From contig NC_056002.1 of assembly GCF_018446385.1 (NCBI RefSeq), positions 32,536,636 to 32,600,635 of the forward strand: DNA of 64,000 bases, written 5' to 3'. The notes beneath the pieces are model-generated. The model had not been told where the DNA came from. It made no database searches and saw nothing but the letters and a program-made list of their open reading frames with translations. This document shows, piece after piece, positions 22,344 through 34,964 of this stretch (positions are counted from its first letter, which is position 1; every line of letters begins with the position of its first letter). Both the position numbers and the translations under genes were made by a program. This stretch comes from Zingiber officinale (lineage: Eukaryota > Streptophyta > Magnoliopsida > Zingiberales > Zingiberaceae).

Positions 22344-23384
22344 GCTTTGCACATAGCTTATGCCTAAAGATATCAACAAATACATGAAAAAGATCTCTCT
22401 ATGTTATTAGAATATCCAGCCACATACTAATAGATTTACATGCAACAATATAGCAAATACAAATTAGCAAGCATGTATCTTTATTTCTCTCAATCTTCAT
22501 TTAAGCAAACTCAGAAGGAAAAAAAAACATATTTATAGTAAATATATATAATACACCTGATGATTTTGAGACGTATGCATCAAATGAGAAGGAATTTGGT
22601 AGAGTGTATAACTTACAAAACTTGGCGTAGTGATGAAGGAGACTATCAAGATAGATATTTGAAGCTTAATTACTCTCCTAATCAGCTTATCGGCAGGAGA
22701 TGGATCGACGAGCGAAGGAAAAATTAGCTTCGTTACTACAAGTGAGGGACGGGTGGGAAAAAAATTAGCTTAGTCATAATATAAGAAAAACCTAACTTCG
22801 TCGTGGCGAGGGAGGAGGCTTAGCGGACGACGGTCAAAGTCGTGGTGAGGGAGGGTAGGGCACGGAAAGGGTTGGAAAACCTAGACTTACAGGAGGGTGC
22901 GACAAGAGAGTGTAGGGCACAGAGAGCGCAAGTCGTGATGAGGGAGTGTTGTGGTGCGCATCACGATAAAGGTTGATGTCACGACGAAGGAGGGCAGGGT
23001 TTCGTAAGCGAGGGATTGCTGTGGGGTGGTGAGGATAATCGCGTGTGAGACTACGACGAGTAGAATAGTGTATGAGTGGCAATGAGGAGAATGACATGTG
23101 GGACAACGAGGAAGGGTTCGACGGAGGAAAAGTTGATTTTCTAAAAATAAAAGAGAAAAAATGATGCAATTTTTTTTTAAAAAAAATAATGACACAGATT
23201 TTACCACGTGAGCAGTTCGTAGAAGGAGAACGAAAATGCGGGTAGAAAATAAATGAGGTAAAATGAAAAATCTGAAATTGATCCATATTTTTTTTCCATT
23301 GAAGGGGGGAAAATGAGAGTAAAAAACAATCACTTTCACTATTTTAAAGGATGACAATATAAGATCAATTGTGTTAATCAAAGC

Positions 23385-23421
<37 letters not shown>

Positions 23422-23654
23422 TTAATTGAATAATTAATATCTCATATTACTAGTAAATAAATTATATATAATTAGACTAAATTTAAAAATCAAGTTTGAT
23501 TATTTAAAAACAAAAAACGGGAGGGAGGGAGAAGCTGATCATAAAAAGGAGGGAGAAGCGCATTGTGAAAAGCAAGAGGGAGAAGCGGAGGGAAAAAATT
23601 GCGAACTCGACCTCTGAAGTCATGGTGTGCTCCATAGCCCTCGATCAGCTCAGC
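22344..23654. other. no gene seen; G/A-rich repeats and a TA microsatellite
   Basis: 22690-23130 holds degenerate phrases such as GTCGTGATGAGGGAG and ACGACGAAGGAGGG. The open frames on the minus strand here (22834-23381) are Pro/Ser/Phe-rich and look spurious. A (TA)16 microsatellite lies at 23387-23418. Confidence 0.5.
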
Positions 23655-24169
23655 TAGGGCTGTAAATAAGTCGATTTAAATTGAATAAGGTTTTGAGATG
23701 TTCAAGCTTGTTTGATAAGATAATCGAGCCGAATTGAATTGAACATAAAATGAACCAAGCTTTTGAAATGATTATTCAAGCTTGACTTGATTTATGTTTT
23801 ATGAGCTTAAGTTTGTTTAAAATTTTACTTGAACTTGATTCATTTAGATGTTATGAGTTTTCAATTCAAACGTGTTTGATTGTTTAAAATTTTTAATTAT
23901 TTGATTAATTATTGAATTTGATAATTCAAATTTATTATTTATTTTATTTTATTAATCATTTAGTATATTGATAAAAATTTTATTAATGAATATAATTTAT
24001 GAACGTTAACAAGCTGAACACATGTGTTCAAAGTTATTTGTTTAATTTCACAAGCTGTTCAAACTTGTTTGTTTAATTGATCTTGTGTATATTAAACGAA
24101 CATAAACAAAACTCTTACTAAGTCGAATATCAAACTTATTCATGAAGACTTGGTTCATTTATAACGCTA
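23655..24169 (+). mobile_element. hAT-like non-autonomous DNA element, copy 2 (515 bp)
   Basis: Starts TAGGGCTGTAAATAAG and ends TTATAACGCTA. The 8-bp flanks AGCTCAGC (23647-23654) and AGCTCAAC (24170-24177) match at seven of eight positions. The interior is AT-rich with repeated CAAGCTTG and GAACTTGA phrases. It is related by its ends to copies 1 and 3. Confidence 0.75.
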
Positions 24170-24177
24170 AGCTCAAC

Positions 24178-24967
24178 GTGATTTGCACCTCCGAAGCCAT
24201 GGTCTGCTCCATGGCCAATTAGCAACACGACCCTGACCTCTCCGAATACTGCTGAAGCTCTTCGTCCGTGGCACGAATTCTTCCTCTCCTTGTAACAGAA
24301 CAAAGGAAGAAGAGGCCATCATCCGGCCCGAAGAAAGAAGAATAATCAACGAAACCAGACGAAGGGAGGAGTCACAATCATACCTCATCCATCCCTAAAT
24401 CTCTCCAGATTTAAAAATCCTAAAAAAACCTTCAGTTAATTTAGTTTTTTTTTATCTAAATTAACCAATATCTATTTTCGATTCAATTTATTCAATTTTT
24501 ATTAATTTTTTTTTCAATTAGCTCAAAAAAAAATTGATTTATTTGATTTTGGTTAATTAAATTTGGTTAGATTTTATCATTTTAATAGAATACTCAACCC
24601 TATTTATAGTTTTATTACTTAAACAACATTGTCAACCCACTTCTACTCATCTAGGTCGAGTTGTCTGTGGCTCGACTGACCCAATCCATTTCGACCAAAC
24701 TCCAAGTGATTCGACTGCATTAAACCTGAACCAAAAACCATGTCGGTCTTCTGTAGCCAACTTTACTAACTGAGATGAGAAGTACACTGCTACTAGATTG
24801 AAACTTTTAGTAAGAACAATTATATACTCCAAAGATAATATGGCAATGTTACAACACCAAAGAGCGATAATAACGCATTGACTGAAATCTTCGGAAGGTT
24901 CAAACCTTGAAATCCAGTCTAAATTACCATATAAAGTTCCGAGACTAACTTCAACAATGGATACATA
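24178..24967. other. no gene seen
   Basis: 24184-24215 repeats 23609-23640 (CTCCGAAGCCATGGTCTGCT versus CTCTGAAGTCATGGTGTGCT), so the hAT-like copy sits between two halves of an older direct repeat. The remainder is AT-rich and is probably the 3' flank of the NOL7-like gene. Confidence 0.5.
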
Positions 24968-27385
24968 CTAATTCTTACTCAACAAATTACCTTTGGATGA
25001 AATGAGTCGCAATGCTTGATCTGCATTTTTTAGAATGGCGGATGATCGTGAAACCTGCATCTTTCTCTTTTTAAGAAACTCCAAGGAACTCTCCAAACAT
25101 TGAGGCGGAGGAATCTTGTTTAGGAGAATAGTCTCAGGACTAAAGAGAACAAAAATAGACTATTTAGCATCAATTAAAAAACAAACCATATCTTCAACTA
25201 TTTGGGATTGATTTCATGAACATTGAAGAGTAAATACCCAGAATTTCTAAGCTTTGTCTTTCTTTTCTTAGGCTTCTCTTTTAAGGTTTCCTCCTCAGAA
25301 TCCGATGAGAAAGTTTTTCTGTACAAAAGGATTTGATCATCCATTAGTGTCAGGATCTGTGAACAATCGATTAACTATTATAACATGGCAAAATCCTAAC
25401 GTAGTATATAAACATATCATCTAGCTGAAGATGCCCGATAATGAGAATGCAGGGATTATAAAAGTAGGGTATACTTTTCTCGCGCTGCTAGAATTTCAAC
25501 AATGTTGCTTGGAAGCAATTCTCCAATATTAGACAGCTCCTCTGGTTTTTCAGTTGCCGCAGCTTCAAGATCAACATTCTTCTTTGATTTTGGTCGAGTT
25601 TTTCTTAGCGCCCACTGTCTCCTGCGTTCTTTGTTCTCATGGGCAACCCTGAAACAAGTTAAATAATTGAGTTGTTTTGCTACTATTTTAAGCTCCAAAA
25701 AGAACAAAACACCAGAAGAGGGTAAAACAAAATTTCTATGCATTTATGCAATTGCACTGATCCTTTTAAGGCACCTAGATAACTCTTCACTAGTTATATC
25801 CACAACTCAATAGCATTATGCTGAAAATTGTTCGAGGGTTAATCACATGTAAAATAAGGTTGATGGCAAGAATCACGTTTAAATACAGGCTCTGATTACT
25901 TCACAACACGCAACATGAGAAAGTATGCACCTGTTCTAACTTTCTATAATTCCAAATGAAAAGTTTAATTGAACTTTACATTTTATATAAATGAACTCTA
26001 GCAGCAGTTTTCAACCTCCTCCTCTTAGGTAAAAGATACTACTAAACACCATCCAATAACTACAAACACATCATAGTAATCAAAACTCGTCAATAGCACG
26101 ACTTGCAAGCATTAGTCTTTTCTTGTAGCTATAGTAGAAATGTAAATTCCTTCAAGCATTCCATGGGAGACATGTGCGAATGCAAAAGCTTGATAATGAT
26201 CACCAATGCTTATCGCTTGCAAGGACCAAGTGATACAGTAAAGCAAATAAAAAACTAAGACATCAAAAAGATCATGTAATCATAAGATGCATCACCATAA
26301 AAGCTAACACGACATTGTATCTACAAACAACATGAAAAGAAAAAAAAGAGTAATGTGCGTCTTAATGGATATGTAATTTGCAAAACATATACATACCATC
26401 AAAAATTAGACAATGCAATTACCTTACCATAAGAAGGTAATTATAAATTAAAGTTAAAAAGTTGTGCAAGATAGAAATATATTACCTTGTTAAATTCTCT
26501 CTTTGGATTTTTCTAATTTTTTCATCTTCCTCAATGCCCTGCAAAGCAACAATATTCAATAAAAATTGTGGACAAATGTAAGAACACAAACGTCATAATT
26601 TTCTTCATTTGAATCCCAACACAAATAATTGTTCACTGGCATACAAACGACATCATAATACCAACATTCAGAAATGCCACACTTTCCTGCATAATTGGTG
26701 TACAAACTTATTTTTCAGAAAGATTTTGAATTAACATGCGGAATGTAAAAGTCTGCATAGAGATTTTGAATTTGGAGAAATGATGAAGATGATAGTACAA
26801 TTTTTGTTAGGGTTCTGTGGTGTTCTCATGGCATCGGTTCTTCATAACTTATAAGTTGTTCAAAGTAAACATAAACAACCATATTCTACTTGTCCACTAT
26901 GCCGCCCATAGAAGAGGTAAATCTGACAATTCAAGCAAATAGGACACATACGGCATTTACAACTGGTAAGATCTAACATACACATAGCATTGAAAAAACT
27001 ATCATATAACTAAGAAGTGAGCTCGCAGGCTGTAACAAAGACACATAGAATTCGGCTGAAAGGGCCCCAAAAGACGATACGTTAGTTCCAGACAGTAAGC
27101 ACGAAAGTCTCTCATTAATCTGATGCAGCAAAAAAAAAAAAAAAAAAAACAAACAAATCATTTCTTTTCTTCACTATATCATCACGCTTATATGTAAATC
27201 AATAAGAAACAAAAACGTCGAGGTAAAGCTCGAAAAACCAAAATCGATCACTTGATAATTAATATCCACATAATCAACGCAAAGCGTCTCCAATAACATT
27301 CTTCCTAACACAGCACAAAGTAGGATAGCCGTACCTGGGCAGCGGTGAACTCTTCTGGAGCTTCGAGATCACTTCCGTCCGTCAT
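24968..27385 (-). CDS. NOL7/Utp16-type nucleolar protein, five exons
   Basis: A host gene read on the minus strand with five exons joined at consensus GT/AG sites: 27335-27385, 26486-26538, 25475-25648, 25238-25318 and 24968-25139 (introns 796, 837, 156 and 98 bp). All phases agree and the frame gives 176 residues from ATG (27385) to TAG (24968-24970). Residues 36-60 are basic (ENKERRRQWALRKTRPKSKK). LPSNIVEILAAREK spans 80-93, a Ser/Glu-rich patch and Lys-rich run follow (95-116), and the C-terminus (139-168) carries LEFLKKRKMQVSRSSAILKN. This layout recalls the NOL7 C-terminal domain family, nucleolar proteins of the U3-containing 90S pre-ribosome (small-subunit processome). The gene model is strong; the family call is from memory of the motif and somewhat less sure. 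The short acidic N-terminus (DGSDLEAPEEFTAAQ) fits plant members. Confidence 0.8.
27127..27149. repeat. poly(A) run in intron 1 of the NOL7-like gene
   Basis: About 23 consecutive A on the plus strand, then an A-rich tail. It could be the end of a retro-inserted fragment, but no target duplication was found. Confidence 0.6.
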
Positions 27386-27600
27386 CTCCTTCGACGCCCG
27401 CCGCCGAACAAGGTTTGGGATCCTCGTGAGCCCTACCGCTTTCGATTATTTGGCTTCTCTAGTTCCGGTTTTAAAACTCTAAAACCGGTTCATATGAACC
27501 GGGATGTAGCAAAAGCCGAACGGTTCAGCGGCCCAATTTGACCAGAGTTCGGCCGGCCTAATTAAGCACCCCGGAGTGCAGTTGGCCCAATGACGATCAA
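27386..27600 (-). promoter_or_regulatory. promoter/5' UTR of the NOL7-like gene
   Basis: Upstream of the ATG are two copies of the site II element (read TGGGCC on the gene strand; GGCCCAAT at about 27532 and 27586), common in plant ribosome-biogenesis promoters. An exact 18-bp palindrome CCGGTTCATATGAACCGG lies at 27485-27502, next to another inverted pair CCGGTTTTA...TAAAACCGG. No clear TATA box is seen. Regulation by site II factors is inference. Confidence 0.5.
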
Positions 27601-30127
27601 ACGGTCCATTACCTTATATACCCCAAACCTTTCGTTCAAAATTAGACAAAATTGATGGCATCGTTGCTTTACGATTGAAGCCTCACAAGAAAGAAAAAGA
27701 TAGATTGATAATCTTACTCTCTTATTCTTTTCCTCAAGGTTAAGCAAAGACTAGTAACACCTCTATTCTTCGATGTTTTTTTCTTCGATCGTTTCCTTTC
27801 GGGTCCTAAATCAGAATGTAATCATGAATTAGCATGGCATCACAATCTTGCTTGGCAGACACATGACAAGTTAATTATGGAGAAGAAATCATGTGATGGC
27901 TGTGCCAGTATGATTGCCAAGCACATGCATTGTATTCTCAAGGCAATTAAAGTGCCCGATTGCTGCGTACTAAAGAATAACTTTTATTACTTTCTAAGGG
28001 GAGAGGGAGATTGAGACCTGCTGGTCCAAACATTGATAAAGTTGAGGTTGTTATTATTTTTAATATATATATATATATATATATAAATAAAATGATTTTG
28101 TGGAATGAATATTTTGTTATCAGAAAAATAAATCGAGGATAGTTTTTTAGATAGTATTGTTTCATTTAAGTATTTTGTTTTAAAGTAATTCTTGGCTTAT
28201 TTCAAGTAGTATTTTATTACTACATTTCATCTTCGGAAAGGATGAACATAGGGGGGACCCCAGGGGTTGGTGGGTCAAGCTGATTGGAGGAATAAGTTGA
28301 AGGTTAAGTGAGTTAGACGAATCAATTGGACCGTATGGATTGCACAAGCTAAGCTAAACACACAAGTTAATCGGGTTAGAATCGGAATAGTAATGGAGTG
28401 CATGAGTCAATTATTGAACTAAGTAGAGATTTAACTGAATGAATTCCAAGAATTGGTGGAGCATGACAAATCAAATGGCCTCTCAAGTTGATAAACATAA
28501 TATTTACCATGCGCCTCCCGTACATGTACCCAATTTACCTCAGACATATAATAGAATTATCCAAAAAAATTGATGATTTATATCCTTAGAATATTCTAAA
28601 CCCAAATTTAATTAGGTGGGTCAATCACATAACCTCTTACAAGAATAGACAGGTACACTAAATTCTCATCAGTGAAAAATCTCAAAAAATATATCCAATC
28701 ATAGATTTTACAAGCTCCTCTTAGACCCCTCTAACACAAATATTGTGGTAATTTCAATTGATTATTAGATTTCCCTTCCAAAATTTAGCCATATTTCTAA
28801 TTTCTTACCGGGAAAAAAAAACTAAAATGATATTGTTTCCTAATAACATTGCTTCTTTATTTTCTATAGAAAAATAAAAATATAACAAAATAATAAATAA
28901 AATTTAAAATTTCCTTTCTAGAAACTTCTCCATATTTTTTTTGTCATAATTTTTTTTAATCCAAGTGTCAGAATTTCTAATCCTAGAGATAAATAGTCTT
29001 CTCCTTAATTTGCCTAAAGAATAAATTCGAAACATAATTTATGCACATTAAAAACTTCTCCAAAATATTCATGTCATTTAAGATTCAAATCTTCCTCTTT
29101 TTATTATTCTTTATCTTACCACCTCACTAGAGAGCTATCAGTAGTTTTTTTTTTATATATAAGCCAAATATCCAAGCTTCGTCTAACTAATCGTTAAGAT
29201 AAATAACTTTTCTTGATTCACCTACATAATAAATTCGAAATACAATTTATATAAAATTTGTCTCCGTTAACATTAATTCTTATCACTGTCTATAGGGCAG
29301 CTGTTAGTTATTTTGACAGTGCCTTAAATGGTAAAACAAATAAAATAAATCGGTCCATAGAAACCAAACCAAAGTAAATTTGGATACTTTCTATATAGGG
29401 CCGGATACGCCACCTCTAAAATTAATCGATGTAAGTTATCCGTGCGAACTAAAAATAAAGATAAATAAATAAACCAAATTAAACCTTCGTAAAGAGTTGG
29501 ACGAGTAAAGAGGTAGGATTAATGGCAGCATGTGATTGCCAACTAATCCTTAAATTAATTTGCCCAATTTAGTTTTGTTATGGTCCATGTCACTTCCATT
29601 AATTTGGACAAGGAGGTGTCATTAGGGTTAGGACAGGAGTCCTTATCCTTCATGAGGACCGTGCATTTGGTGGACATCGACTCAAAGCTGCTTCTTCCTA
29701 CCTTAAAATGTGGGTCAACCCGCATGTGGTATGGTGCATGAGCCAACAATTAGAGCCAAAAACACCAATCAATATTTCTATTTGGCTTATCCCCTTTTTA
29801 GTTAAGAACAAACAGTTTGAATGAAACATATCACTTCTACTAATTTAAAAGGGAAAAAAAAATTAACACTCGATCAAAATAAAGAGTGTCATTGAGTAGA
29901 ATTAACGATCCATAGTCTATTGTTAACACGAACTTACAGTTACTTGCTCCTAGTTTCACAAGCCATGTTGAGGAAGGTGAAACTTATATCCTAATCTAAA
30001 GATGATTTAGAGTTTGAACTGAATAACCGAACAATCCTATGGAGATTAGAAAGAAAACCAAACTTAACAGGCACCATCATGCACAATGAGGATAATAGAA
30101 TCCATACCAAAGAATTAACAGGCGTAC
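27601..30127. other. intergenic, no gene seen
   Basis: AT-rich with a (TA)12 microsatellite at 28062-28085. Short frames exist on both strands but none has splice sites or a recognisable motif. Confidence 0.5.
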
Positions 30128-30590
30128 CTTTATTGCCAGATCAATGGAAGCAGCAGGACACTGCAAGCCAAAAGATAGGATGAACTGCCAAAGTCATTTA
30201 ATTTGAAAAACAAAAAAACAAAACAAAAAAAAGAGTTATGTTTAGAAACTTACTACTACCAAGAACATAAATTCTATGGAGGCTTCCATAGTGTTGTGTT
30301 CTCTTTGCCCTTTGCCTTTAGTTTATGCTCAAATTCATTAGAATCATTTATTTTGTAGCAACTGATTTAGAAAATTGTACAATATGAATCTAAAATATAT
30401 CAATTCGGTTTTGTTAGCAATGGTAACCAATTACAATGTCATCAGATAAGTTTTAAGTTCTCACCTCTTTATCAGTGGAGCTGGTGAGGCCTTCTGGATG
30501 TTGTCCCTGTGCGAAAGGAACCTGTAATGCTGCATGATCCGAGCCGATCAATCTCGGCTGTCCAAAACGATATGGATGGTTGGCATTTAT
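30128..30590 (-). CDS. two candidate exons of an unrecognised gene
   Basis: On the minus strand an open segment ending PEGLTSSTDKE meets a good donor (GAG/GTGAGA at 30465/30464). A 33-bp exon follows (30160-30128), bounded by TTGCAG and AAG/GTACGC and in matching phase, reading CPAASIDLAIK. The upstream segment includes HPYRFGQPRLIGSDHAALQ. A separate open frame reaches up to 30865 in another phase. No start, stop or family was recognised. It may be part of a host gene, a non-coding transcript or a decayed gene. Confidence 0.25.
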
Positions 30591-31575
30591 CTAGTCGGAA
30601 TCGAATAGTCATCTAGCTGCTGCTGATTGATTAATACAAATGGCTTGGAATCAAACCCGGATCGAACTAGATGGCTGAAAGAGGACTCTCCAAAGGAAAA
30701 TTCAACGAGGAGCCGGTCGATAGATTCGTGTGGTGTCAGCTGTTCTTTGCAAAGCCAATGATGTGACAAACCTTGGCGAGAAGAGATGCTGACAACGCTA
30801 ACTGGCTGGCCATGCACCCTTCCATTCCCCACCACGTTCATGGCTATTTCCTTCACATGCCCCATTCCTTAATCCTTTTCCTTCACTGTTCATGTCTCCT
30901 TCACAATCCACACCCTTTCTATTTGATCCACCACCTCAGCGGTCCACTAGGGGCATCGTCTGCATGAGGAAACAGACAACTTTTAGCAGTAAAAAAAATC
31001 CACGGATCAAATCTTGTAGAGATAAACAAAACGAGTGGCAATGAGAAGAAGGATGCTTTTTCCTGGAAAGCACCCTTGATTGAAGGTACTGAGGAAAGAA
31101 TTGACCAATATATACATATTTAGTCAAGTCTTTTATTATGCCAAAATTGTTATAAAAAAAAAAAAGTTTACCTATTTAATATTGGAGTTAAATCAATATT
31201 TAAGAACGTATAAGAGTAACAAAACTGGATGAAGACTGAATCTGAATATTTTGGTCGAATGGACCGGTCTTAATGGCTATGAACATCACATCATTTTCTA
31301 CAGGTAGTGTAATGATTAGAAATAAAATGAGAAGAATTTTAATGATTCTGAAATTTTAAGGAGCATTTTGAAAAATGAGGTGAACCTAAGGAAGGGTATG
31401 GAAATTTTGGGGTTAAATTCATTTTGGCCCTTATGTTTTACGTCCGTATCTATTTAGCCTCCTAAGTTTCTTCAGAACAGAGACATTCCATGGCATCCAT
31501 TTGAATTAATGAATACCTTCTTGTCTGATCGAGCTTTTTCCAGCGTGCAGCCTCCTCGTCGTAGCAGAAGCGGGA
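30591..31575. other. upstream region of the IQD gene
   Basis: No repeat recognised. The last 75 bp before the ATG (GATCGAGCTTTTTCCAGCGT then CCTCCTCGTCGTAGC) resemble a 5' UTR. No convincing TATA box could be fixed. Confidence 0.4.
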
Positions 31576-33931
31576 ATGGGGAAAGCAGGCAAATGGCTGA
31601 GAAGCCTCTTGATGGGGAAGACATCGTCGGACGAGAAGAAAGAGAAGGCCGAGCACTCCCTGCCGCCGTGGCCGCAGCCGGTGGCGGCGGTTCCCAAGGA
31701 GAAGAAGCGGTGGAGTTTCCGGAGACCCACGCCCACCGGGAGCAGCATAAGCATGCCGGGCCACCGCCCGTCGGAGGCTGAGTCAGAACAGAGAAGGCAA
31801 GCCATGGCGGTCGCGGTGGCCACGGCCGCCGCTGCGGAGGCTGCTGTTGCCGCGGCGCAGGCGGCAGCCGCGGTGGTGAGACTCACCTCCGGTTCCAACC
31901 GGCCAAAGGCCGAGGAACTCGCGGCCATCAGGATTCAATCAGCCTTCCGTGGATATCTGGTTCTCCTCTGCTCTTCCCTTTTTGCTATCTGATTCATGCG
32001 TCCGATCAATAATTCAGTAACTATAGCCTATAAATTGCCTAATGGAATGAAACAATTAAGAACATAGACATTAGCGCATCATGATTTTGAATTTTTCACA
32101 ACTAAATTAGTGAAGTTTTAAAGATCTAACAAAGGATACTTTGGTAGGCAGATTGCATTCCTGCATAAATATTACAACTCCATCAAATTAGAACAGTGTT
32201 TTTTTTTCTAAGTATAGACATTAATCGGTGATATGAATATGGTTTATGATGAGCAAACGCATTAGAAGCCACAACAAACATTATATCGATCTTCGCGTTA
32301 GAAGTAAAGGCGCAACGTAGAGCAGAGTCAATGGATCTGCAAAAAGGTAAACATAACAGTGAATCAAGTTCCAGTAAGGATTCGACGTACCTACTCAGGG
32401 CGAGGGAGGTGTGGATCGAGCTTCTCTTCTGCTCATTCAGGCGGATCAAGCGTGGATCGAGCAGGCAAAGTACAATCCGTTGAAGAGATTGAGGCAGAGC
32501 TCGATTTGTTGGAGATCAATTGAGTGGAAAATGATGTGTCGAAAATCTACCTCTTTGCTGGATGTCGATGATCATGAGGTCTCCAACGGTGGTGTTGACC
32601 AACCTGCGTGGAGTAACACACATTAAAGGGCACCGATGTGCTCCTCCGATGATCAAGTTCTAGAAAAAAGTGAACTTTGGAACGTAAGGTTGTCCACTAC
32701 TGACTTGATCTTCGAAGGGACCTTGCGGGATTCCACGGGCGCCATCTAACGTGTTATGTGCAGGTTGACTAGCACCACTATCGGGGATCTCGTCATCGAC
32801 ATCTAGCAAGGAAACAGACTCCTTATCTTGCAGAAGACAAAGAAATAGTCAACTTCCCTGGGTTTAAGTTATTTTCTGTGAAACATATAGGGAATATAGA
32901 TGACCTTAGGTGAAAAGGAATCTTAAAATCTTACGTAAAAGAATTGCAAACATAGATGATCTTAGGTGAAAATTATTCTGGTAGGAGAGAATTGTTCAAG
33001 GGATCTTGGTATAATCTTACCCTTTTTTTTTCTTTAGGCAAGGAAAGCTCTATGTGCATTGAGAGGCTTGGTGAAGCTGCAAGCTCTAGTGAGAGGCCAC
33101 TTGATCCGAAAGCAAGCTGCTGCTGCTCTTCGATGCATGCAGGCTCTTGTCACAGCTCAAGAGCGAGCTCGACTGCAAAGGATCCAAATGGCAGAAGATT
33201 CTCCGATCATCCAGCAGCGTAAATCCATCCACAGGAGATCACCACAGCATCCGAGATGGCGACAGTCACACTCAAGTCCAATTCATGTTCTAGTAACAGA
33301 TGAAGACATTGAAAAGTTGCAGTACAGCTTCATGGACAGAAATGCAGAGGAGGACATCAAGATTGTGGAGATGGATCTTGGGGTGTCGAGAGGCAGCACA
33401 AAGAGTAGAAACAGCTACTCGGTCACACAGAGCGAAACAAAACAGAATGAACTCTCAGGATACTATGGCCATGCCGGCACACCTTCGAGGGTCGATCAGT
33501 ACCCAGAGTTCTCACCTTGCACTAGAGCTTATAGTGAACACTTTGAGGACTTTGCATTTGCGAAGGCACAAAGTAGTCCACATTACTTGTCCTCTATTTC
33601 AGTACCTGATGCAACAACACATCCTTATGACTGCCCCTTCTTTCCTAACTACATGGCCAACACTGAATCTTCAAGAGCAAAGGTAAGATCTCAGAGTGCG
33701 CCGCGGCAGCGAACGGATACTATTGAGCGGCAAATGAGCAGGCGGAGACCGTCGGTGGAAGGAAGGAACATTCCTAGAAGTATGAAGATGCAACGATCGT
33801 CCTCCCATGTCGGTATGATGGCCAGCGGGTACCAGTATCCTTGGTCTATCAAGTTAGATAAGTCCAACATGTCATTTAAAGACAGCGAATGTGGTTCAAC
33901 AAGCACAGTGCTTACAAACACCAACTACTGA
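31576..33931 (+). CDS. IQD (IQ67-domain) calmodulin-binding protein, two exons
   Basis: Exon 1 is 31576-31959 and exon 2 is 33038-33931 (1,078-bp phase-0 intron, CTG/GTTCTC to TTTAG/GCA), giving 425 residues. It opens with [15 protein letters not shown], the usual IQD start, then a basic KKRWSFRRP block and an Ala-rich stretch (76-103). The IQ67 domain spans about residues 116-173: [20 protein letters not shown] is split by the intron after GYL, the position typical of IQD genes, and [12 protein letters not shown] and [12 protein letters not shown] follow. A DUF4005-like block (RSQSAPRQR, about 345-353) and the conserved tail ([19 protein letters not shown]) close it. IQD proteins bind calmodulin and scaffold microtubule or membrane complexes controlling cell shape; this member's specific role cannot be read from sequence. 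It looks intact. The family often has more introns, so exon 2 is unusually long. Confidence 0.93.
31960..33037 (+). other. intron 1 of the IQD gene
   Basis: Ends in a T-rich acceptor (TTTTTTTTTCTTTAG). The middle (about 32390-32800) is less AT-rich and has a short plus-strand frame. It may hold a fragment of an old mobile element but no ends were found. Confidence 0.7.
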
Positions 33932-34964
33932 AGATCACCGGTGGGAATCGAGGTACAAATTCCTAAAATAGGCAAACAATCTCTTTGTCGTAAAATGTGT
34001 CTAATATGCCAAAATGTTGTGCTTTCAGGTTAACAGAAACAAGCATGACTAGCTATTCTAACAGGAGTATGCAGCAAATGAAGCTGGAAGCCATGCAAAT
34101 CTGGTATCTGACTTTCAATGTACAATTGCCATTGTCCTTGAAGTGTAAATGTGAGTTTGTATGATCTATATTGTTCATGCTATTTCTGCTTAAAGTGGAC
34201 TTTAAATGTGTTGTAATCATGATTTGGTTAAGGGAAAACAAGTACAATTTCGCCCCTATTTGAACCAATTTGTGTTGTCATCAAGACCTTGAATGCGAGA
34301 TGGAAAAAAAAGCTAAGAAATTTTCTAAAGACACTATTCAGTCTACTTTTCAGAGGGAATTAAGAAAACAGTGACAAAGTCACTTGAAGAGGCAGAAGAT
34401 AACTAAAAAATATTTTGAGGAGAAAACAGGGAACAAAAGGAAATACAACTTTACAGTAAACAGTGAACAATAAAGGACCCTAACAAGGCACTTTAGATCT
34501 CAGTTTGCAGAACATGCCATGAAACTTGTATCTCTTATTTTGTTTCCACCTGCAGGTTATTCACGTTACTATATAAAATGTTAATATATTATGTAGGTTT
34601 CAGGTGTAGATTGATAAGAAAAATGAATTTTATAAGAGTAGTTGTATAGGTATTGTATTACCAAAGAAATCTCATAAATCCTTCAAATGGTTTGAGTTGA
34701 AACTCAGAAGAATTTACCATCCAATACCCTCCAGATACTCTAGGATATGTAATATCATCCATGCACGTTATCATCATTATAAAATCCTATTAAGTTCCAT
34801 GAAAAGACTATATCACTAATAATTTTCAATCAATTGAAGCACTTGTGAATTCATTTTACTGACCTTCAAGGAATCTAGAAACTGTATATTACCAAAATAT
34901 GAAAGAACTTAAAGAAATTAGGGGAAGGCATATCAGTCAATCATTTTTCTTCATCAATGACATT
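33932..34964. other. 3' flank of the IQD gene, no further gene established
   Basis: AT-rich, with probable 3' UTR in the first few hundred bases. On the minus strand a short frame after an AG acceptor (about 34553 down to 34483) ends in a stop, but no connecting exons could be shown. Confidence 0.45.

Noticed and set aside
22834-23381. Two overlapping minus-strand frames of 150 and 164 codons
   Set aside because: Composition is Phe/Pro/Ser-rich, the frames overlap each other, there are no splice sites or motifs, and the DNA is degenerate repeat.
34483-34553. Short minus-strand last exon (22 codons to a stop)
   Set aside because: It has an acceptor and a stop, but no upstream exon in a matching phase could be shown; the length is within chance.
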